From assembly GCF_014897815.1 (NCBI RefSeq), contig NZ_JABUZG010000041.1:1-61280 (forward strand): a DNA stretch of 61,280 nt, given 5' to 3'. The notes below the pieces were generated by a model. It searched no databases. It was not told the origin of the DNA and worked only from the letters and a program-made list of their open reading frames with translations. Source of the DNA: Psychrobacter sp. PG1. GTDB taxonomy: Bacteria; Pseudomonadota; Gammaproteobacteria; Pseudomonadales; Moraxellaceae. This document shows positions 57,064 through 61,280 of the stretch, piece after piece. Position numbers and translations under genes: made by a program. Numbering within the stretch: the stretch's first letter is position 1; every line of letters begins with the position of its first letter.

Positions 57064-57237
57064 TAGAGCGTGTTCTCAATTCAATCGTTTACTTTCTAAA
57101 TGGCCTAAGAATAGCTAAATTTTGCCAAACATCGTCAAATAGCTTCTTAATATCTCAATATTATTTGCGCTTCTTTCCTTGTTTGACGGCAATTTATCTC
57201 ATTTTTATCACTATTTTTAAAATGAGAACAAGCCCTA
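57064..57237 (-). mobile_element. Short inverted-terminus element copy C (MITE-like)
   Basis: A 174-bp TA-flanked element. Read on the minus strand it starts TTAGGGCTTGTTCTCATTTT and ends GAGAACACGCTCTA, an inverted pair. It matches copy B almost end to end, with the same length. It lies between the two TRIC genes. Confidence 0.82.
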
Positions 57238-57294
57238 AGCTCTACTGCATTGGCTTATAATAATCAGACAATCATCATACAAACTTAGTGAGAT

Positions 57295-57966
57295 TTGCTC
57301 ATGCTGGCTATCGCATTGAACCCTTCAGCACTAATCACTACGTTTGACCCACGCTCTCTCATTTACCTTTTTGATATGATTGGTATTATCGCTTGTAGTA
57401 TTTCAGGCACGATACTGGCAAAACACAAAAATTTCGATGTTTTTGGTTGTTTACTGGTGTCTATTGTCACCGCTATCGGTGGTGGCACTGTGCGTGATGT
57501 CATTTTAGATCGCCATCCACTATTTTGGATGGTGGATATGAGCTACCTGACTGTTATCACCCTCTCTTCATTAGGGATGCAAATATTCTTTCACCCCAAC
57601 TCTAAACGCGTTAATAAGTTCCTCAAACTCTCAGATACTATTGGACTATCAGTTTTTACCTTAATCGGTATCAAGGTTGCCGATAGTATGGGTGCAAATG
57701 TGCCCGTGGCATTATTACTTGGGGTGATCACCATTATTGTCGGCGGTATTATCCGCGATATGATCTGCAATGAGATTCCGCTGGTGTTGCAGCAAGAGAT
57801 TTATATTTCGGCAGCCTTGGCTGGCGGCATCCTCTATTTCGCACTACACAATCTGGGTGTGACAGCTTGGATTGCTGACATCGCTACTATGGGTACGATT
57901 TTTACCTTACGCATGCTCGCTATTCGTTATGACTGGCAGTTTCCAACCATCGAATGGAAATACTAA
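57295..57966 (+). CDS. Trimeric intracellular cation channel (TRIC) family protein, copy 2
   Basis: The 223-residue protein has seven membrane helices. It has the same motifs as the upstream copy: TAIGGGTVRDVILDRHPLFWMVD and GGIIRDMICNEIPLVLQQEIYISA. It is about half identical to copy 1 by eye, so the pair arose by tandem duplication, with later divergence. The upstream element copy C occupies most of the spacer, and a promoter may lie in the 57 bases after it. A terminator on the minus strand for recJ lies just downstream. Confidence 0.92.
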   Translation: MLMLAIALNPSALITTFDPRSLIYLFDMIGIIACSISGTILAKHKNFDVFGCLLVSIVTAIGGGTVRDVILDRHPLFWMVDMSYLTVITLSSLGMQIFFHPNSKRVNKFLKLSDTIGLSVFTLIGIKVADSMGANVPVALLLGVITIIVGGIIRDMICNEIPLVLQQEIYISAALAGGILYFALHNLGVTAWIADIATMGTIFTLRMLAIRYDWQFPTIEWKY

Positions 57967-57997
57967 AAAAGCGTCAACCTTAAACAAAGTCGACGCT
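57964..57997 (-). terminator. Terminator for recJ (minus strand)
   Basis: On the minus strand AGCGTCGAC pairs with GTTGACGCT (one G-T pair) over a 10-base loop, followed by six T. Confidence 0.82.
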
Positions 57998-58039
57998 ATA
58001 TTTGCTACTTATTAAGTATCTTATAATAAGATAATGCCA

Positions 58040-59875
58040 TCATTCCTGTACCACTGCTAAATCCCTTACCATCAACTGTAGACTTTGTTTGCCGTTCCAC
58101 TCGTTGATGTCTAGCTGAAATAATACATGCACTTTTTCTGCACGATAATCCCATCTCTCGCTATCAAAGTTAAAATAAATTGCTTCAATCGGATATTGCA
58201 CATCAGGGTAACGCAGCGACAGTTTAAGGTGCTTGTCTTTTAATATCTTAAAGCTTAACACTTCAAAGACCCCGTCAAATATTGGCGGTGCAAAGCCATG
58301 ACCCCAAATATTGGCATCAGCTAGGTGTTCAGCAAACCACAAGCTAAAGTCACTCGCCTGCAACGCACCATCAGTGAGTTTTTGCTCGGCAAACACTTCA
58401 TTATCCATCTGTGCCATGACGTCATTAAAAGCCATAACAAACCCATCAAAATTACGACGGTTGATCGTTAAGCCTGCTGCCATCGCATGACCACCAAAAT
58501 GACTGATTAAATCAGGATGGCGCTCGGCAACCTGCTCAATCGCATCACGAATGTGCACGCCAGCGATAGAACGCGCCGAGCCTTTGATAAGGTCATCGTC
58601 ACTGGTACGCTCTGTATCCGCGGGCGCAAAGACGATACTTGGCAAATAATGACTTTCTTTTAACCGTCCAGCGACGATGCCGATGACGCCTTGATGCCAA
58701 TCATCTTGGTATAAAACGATACTGCGTTTATGATTATTATTCGTCTTTTTCTCAGATCTATTTTGAATAATAACATCGCCGCTTTCATGGTTATCCGCCG
58801 TAGCCTCATCGTCCATGTCTGTATCCGCAGCGGCTAATGTCTGTACGATGTTATCCGCTTGCGCGCGCATCTCACCTTCTACCTGCCGACGCGTTCGGTT
58901 TAACTGTTCAAGCTCTTGCGCCAAGCGCTGCGCCGTACTCCAGTCATCCGTCAACAAACACTCAATACCGATGCGCATATTGTCCATACGACCAGCGGCA
59001 TTGATACGAGGTCCTAAGACAAACCCAAAATCCTGTGCCTGCAACTGCTTAGGATCTCGCCCTGCTTGTTCAAGGAGTGCCAAGATACCGAGCGAGCAGC
59101 GCCCTTGGCGGATAGCCGCCAGTCCATGATGCACTAAAATGCGATTGTTTTTATCAAGCACCCCAACGTCAGCAATCGTCCCTAATGCCACCAAATCCAA
59201 ATATTGACTCACTTGCACGGTAGATTTACCGGCTTCGCGGCGCAGCTTGGCTAAGCGTCCAAGCACATAAAATGCCACGCCCACCCCTACGAGCGCTTTA
59301 CTGCTAAAGTGACAATCAAGCTGATTGGGATTAACCACAGCCTCCGCAGGCGGTGTTTCTTTAGTCGTCAAATGATGATCAGTAATAATCACAGTGATGC
59401 CATCGGCTTGCGCACGAGCCACGCCTTCATGGCTTGAGATACCATTATCAACAGTCACTATCACCTCAGGATGATACTTCTCAATACCCAATTCGACAAT
59501 TTCTGGTGTCAAACCATAGCCATACTTAAAACGGTCAGGCACTAAAAAGTCAACGACTGCGCCCATTTTTGTGAGCGCACGCATCATCAATGCGGTACTG
59601 GTCGCACCATCACAGTCAAAATCACCCACGATAAGGATACGCTGACCGGCATCGATGGCGACGTCTAATAGACGCACTGCTTCGGTGACACCATGCAGCA
59701 TTTCGGCTGGCAATAGCGCAGAGAGTTGCGTCTCTAGCTCATCAGGTCGAGTAATGCCGCGACCTGCGTATAAGCGGGCAAGCGTCAATGATTGGGCGGC
59801 AAGTGGTTGCAGCGCGGCGGGCAACTCGTCGATGCGAGTGCTGGTATAACGGGGGGTTAAATTTAGCATGTGCAT
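58040..59875 (-). CDS. recJ: Single-stranded-DNA-specific exonuclease RecJ
   Basis: RecJ degrades single-stranded DNA 5' to 3' in recombination and repair. The 611-residue protein carries the DHH-family motifs: IVGDFDCDGATSTALMM, VTVDNGISS, ITDHHLTT, VGVGVAFYVL and, in the DHHA1 part, SHFGGHAMAAG. It is about 35 residues longer than E. coli RecJ because of an acidic low-complexity insertion (about 347-385: ADTDMDDEATADNHESGD onward) before the DHHA1 region. The start may be ATG 59875 or 59869. No operon partner is adjacent. Confidence 0.96.
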   Translation of the reverse strand: MHMLNLTPRYTSTRIDELPAALQPLAAQSLTLARLYAGRGITRPDELETQLSALLPAEMLHGVTEAVRLLDVAIDAGQRILIVGDFDCDGATSTALMMRALTKMGAVVDFLVPDRFKYGYGLTPEIVELGIEKYHPEVIVTVDNGISSHEGVARAQADGITVIITDHHLTTKETPPAEAVVNPNQLDCHFSSKALVGVGVAFYVLGRLAKLRREAGKSTVQVSQYLDLVALGTIADVGVLDKNNRILVHHGLAAIRQGRCSLGILALLEQAGRDPKQLQAQDFGFVLGPRINAAGRMDNMRIGIECLLTDDWSTAQRLAQELEQLNRTRRQVEGEMRAQADNIVQTLAAADTDMDDEATADNHESGDVIIQNRSEKKTNNNHKRSIVLYQDDWHQGVIGIVAGRLKESHYLPSIVFAPADTERTSDDDLIKGSARSIAGVHIRDAIEQVAERHPDLISHFGGHAMAAGLTINRRNFDGFVMAFNDVMAQMDNEVFAEQKLTDGALQASDFSLWFAEHLADANIWGHGFAPPIFDGVFEVLSFKILKDKHLKLSLRYPDVQYPIEAIYFNFDSERWDYRAEKVHVLFQLDINEWNGKQSLQLMVRDLAVVQE

Positions 59876-60189
59876 ATTCTACTGGCTTTGGCAGAGGGTC
59901 ACAATGACAATTTTTGGTGGCTTGGTTTATCGTTTTTTGTTGCAGTACATTGTGATAAGCCATATTTTAATACTAGCATGGAGCAAATAATTCATACTCT
60001 GTGCATATTATACGCATAATATTTCATTTACAAAAACGGTGCATAGCGACTGCATTTTTCTGCATTTTGCTACAAAGCAATGATTGTATGCCGCTCAGAA
60101 ATCCATAAAATGGTAAACAACTGAGATACTTGCTATCTATTGAGATTTTTTATTTGATTTTTTATTTTAACCATTTATAAGGATGTTTT
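59876..60189. other. Divergent spacer recJ / 60190 gene
   Basis: AT-rich; no gene seen. TTATAAGGATG before 60190 gives a good ribosome site (AAGGA) for the plus-strand gene. Confidence 0.4.
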
Positions 60190-60705
60190 ATGAAAACCAC
60201 ACCACTGGCTGAAAAACTACCAAATACCATTGACCCTAGCTTGGATCTCGAACAAGTAAAAAAGGAATGTCAAAAGTTGGTTAAAAAACGCGCCAAATAT
60301 TCTGCTGGTGTTGCCATCGTTCCTGTGCCATTTTTTGATGTTGCAGTAGATGCAGGTATGCTTACTCAACTATTACCTGACATTAGCGAACGATTTGGCT
60401 TACTTGAAGACCGTAAGGCAGCAGTTGATTTAGAATCACGAGCCATTCATTGGGGCGCATTAAAAGATCGTACTGTCGATTTTGCAGGGTTGATGGCGAC
60501 ACGTGGTATTGTTAAAAAGACCGTACAAGGCTTCGGTGGTCGTATCGCTGCTAAACAAGTAACGAAATTTATCCCACTAGGGGGTCAAATGGTTGCTGCT
60601 ACAATGGGCTATATGATTTTCAAAAAAATCGCCAATGACCACATCAATGAGTGTTACAAGCTTGCAAAAGATATTCAGCAAAAGCAACACGGTAAAAATG
60701 TCTAA
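60190..60705 (+). CDS. Unknown protein resembling DUF697/YcjF-type membrane proteins
   Basis: The 171-residue protein has an N-terminal helical part with several Lys, then a hydrophobic stretch (SAGVAIVPVPFFDVAVDAGM) and a second one near the C-terminus (PLGGQMVAATMGYMIFKKIA). The Pro-rich V-P-x-P-x-x-D element after the first hydrophobic helix recalls DUF697/YcjF-type proteins, from memory. The function is unknown. AAGGA is about eight bases before the ATG. It is a single-gene unit with a strong terminator. Confidence 0.7.
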   Translation: MKTTPLAEKLPNTIDPSLDLEQVKKECQKLVKKRAKYSAGVAIVPVPFFDVAVDAGMLTQLLPDISERFGLLEDRKAAVDLESRAIHWGALKDRTVDFAGLMATRGIVKKTVQGFGGRIAAKQVTKFIPLGGQMVAATMGYMIFKKIANDHINECYKLAKDIQQKQHGKNV

Positions 60706-60739
60706 AACAGTTAAAAAACTGACATCAACTTTATAAAAT

Positions 60740-60777
60740 AAAACCAGCTAAGAGCCATTGCCTTAGCTGGTTTTTTT
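60740..60777 (+). terminator. Terminator after the 60190 gene
   Basis: AAAACCAGCTAAG pairs perfectly with CTTAGCTGGTTTT over nine bases, followed by T. Confidence 0.93.
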
Positions 60778-60950
60778 GTGCTGAGTTACGTATATATGGG
60801 TTTGAATCGGCTGCTTTGCGCAGAATGCTATTAAGCTAAATAGCATTAACAGTGGAAAATGGCAAAAATCACCACCAAATATAGCAATACTTCATGAATA
60901 TTTCACCTCTCTCGGTTAATGAACTCGTTAAAGTAAGATAAATTTTATTC

Positions 60951-61196
60951 ATGGATTCTTGTATGCTGCACTTTAGCGTAGATAGTTATGAGCTCACGTC
61001 AACACTGATATTGCTATTGGGTTGCATCATTCTTTTCATCGCCAGTATTTCGGCGGCATTTAATGACCGTTTTGATGATTGTTCGTGGGAACACCTCACC
61101 ACTTGGTTATTTATCGTCGGTGGTTTATTGATGATTGTCGGCTATATTGGTTATAAAGCCTATGCATATTATCACCCCTATGCGTGGCTGGATTAA
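60951..61196 (+). CDS. Small two-helix membrane protein, unknown
   Basis: The 81-residue protein has two membrane helices (about 18-37 and 51-69) and short polar ends. The first helix runs LTSTLILLLGCIILFIASISAAF, the second TWLFIVGGLLMIVGYIGYKAY. No Shine-Dalgarno supports the ATG; an in-frame ATG four codons later is also possible. I do not recognise it. Confidence 0.6.
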   Translation: MDSCMLHFSVDSYELTSTLILLLGCIILFIASISAAFNDRFDDCSWEHLTTWLFIVGGLLMIVGYIGYKAYAYYHPYAWLD

Positions 61197-61235
61197 TAAC
61201 GTCAAGCTTTGATAAAAAAAAGCTTTATTCAATAC

Positions 61236-61280
61236 TAGGGCATGTCTTCAATTGGTTAAGCCATAAATAATAGTTACAAT
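61236..61280 (-). mobile_element. Short inverted-terminus element copy F, cut by the window end
   Basis: Begins TAGGGCATGTCTTCAATT with the family terminus, oriented as copy C. Only the first 45 bases are in the window, so the interior cannot be checked. Confidence 0.5.

Noticed and set aside
60790..60815. tRNA-like GGTTTGAATCGG sequence
   Set aside because: It resembles a T-loop by chance but no cloverleaf could be formed around it; no tRNA gene was found in the window.
60836..60915. Further copy of the short repeat family
   Set aside because: Only weak similarity (GGCAAAAATCACCACCAAA) without the termini or TA flanks of the family.

Overview
The window looks like chromosomal DNA of a gammaproteobacterium of the Moraxellaceae, most likely Psychrobacter. 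This is an inference from overall protein flavour, moderate GC, gene content (cbb3 oxidase without a Bordetella- or Pseudomonas-type context, AcnB, TtcA with long tails, duplicated TRIC channels, arsenosugar genes) and short AT-rich spacers. No tRNA, rRNA or CRISPR array was recognised.

Layout. 1-701 is a long leader. 702-6952 holds the cytochrome cbb3 oxidase operon ccoNOQP, the assembly factor ccoG and a FixH-like gene; a short mobile repeat lies between the last two. 7105-9975 has ttcA (tRNA thiolation), queC (queuosine precursor) and a small secreted protein. 9991-11571 is a scrap region: a gene fragment, an alanine-repeat secreted protein and a broken IS3-family element, bracketed by two copies of one terminator hairpin. 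11712-17735 has a peroxiredoxin, a dihydrolipoamide-dehydrogenase-like flavoprotein, an MscS channel and rlmKL.

18000-32400 is a large ter (tellurite/stress) island. It has five genes with TerD domains (two classical terD, one with a Gly-rich insertion, terA, and one fused to a trypsin-like protease), a DUF475-type TerC membrane protein, an AIM24/TIGR00266 protein and a frameshifted zinc-ribbon gene. These are followed by the ter-associated biosynthetic genes: ATP-grasp, TRSP-type phosphoribosyltransferase, HAD hydrolase, PRTase/Pelota (StiP) and a CitE-like lyase. Published comparative genomics (Anantharaman, Iyer and Aravind, 2012) predicts that such enzymes make a nucleoside-like metabolite used with TerD/TerC stress complexes.

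32653-46393 is mostly housekeeping: an alpha/beta hydrolase, a PaaG-like enoyl-CoA isomerase, a PACE efflux pump, an unknown membrane protein, acnB, a carboxymuconolactone-decarboxylase-like gene, lipA, a TAXI-type TRAP transporter (binding protein, DUF1850 protein, fused permease) and an MTA phosphorylase. 46507-49785 on the minus strand is an arsenosugar cluster (arsS, DUF547, two glycosyltransferases). It appears damaged: ArsS lacks one cluster-binding cysteine and one glycosyltransferase is frameshifted. 50314-61196 has a lipoprotein amidohydrolase, a lipase-like hydrolase, dapD, queE, a DMT transporter, two TRIC channels, recJ and two small unknown genes.

A family of short non-coding elements with inverted termini and TA flanks (about 163-174 bp, one 62-bp deletion form, one cut by the window end) occurs at five places and looks like a MITE. 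Rho-independent terminators are abundant and mark most transcription-unit ends.
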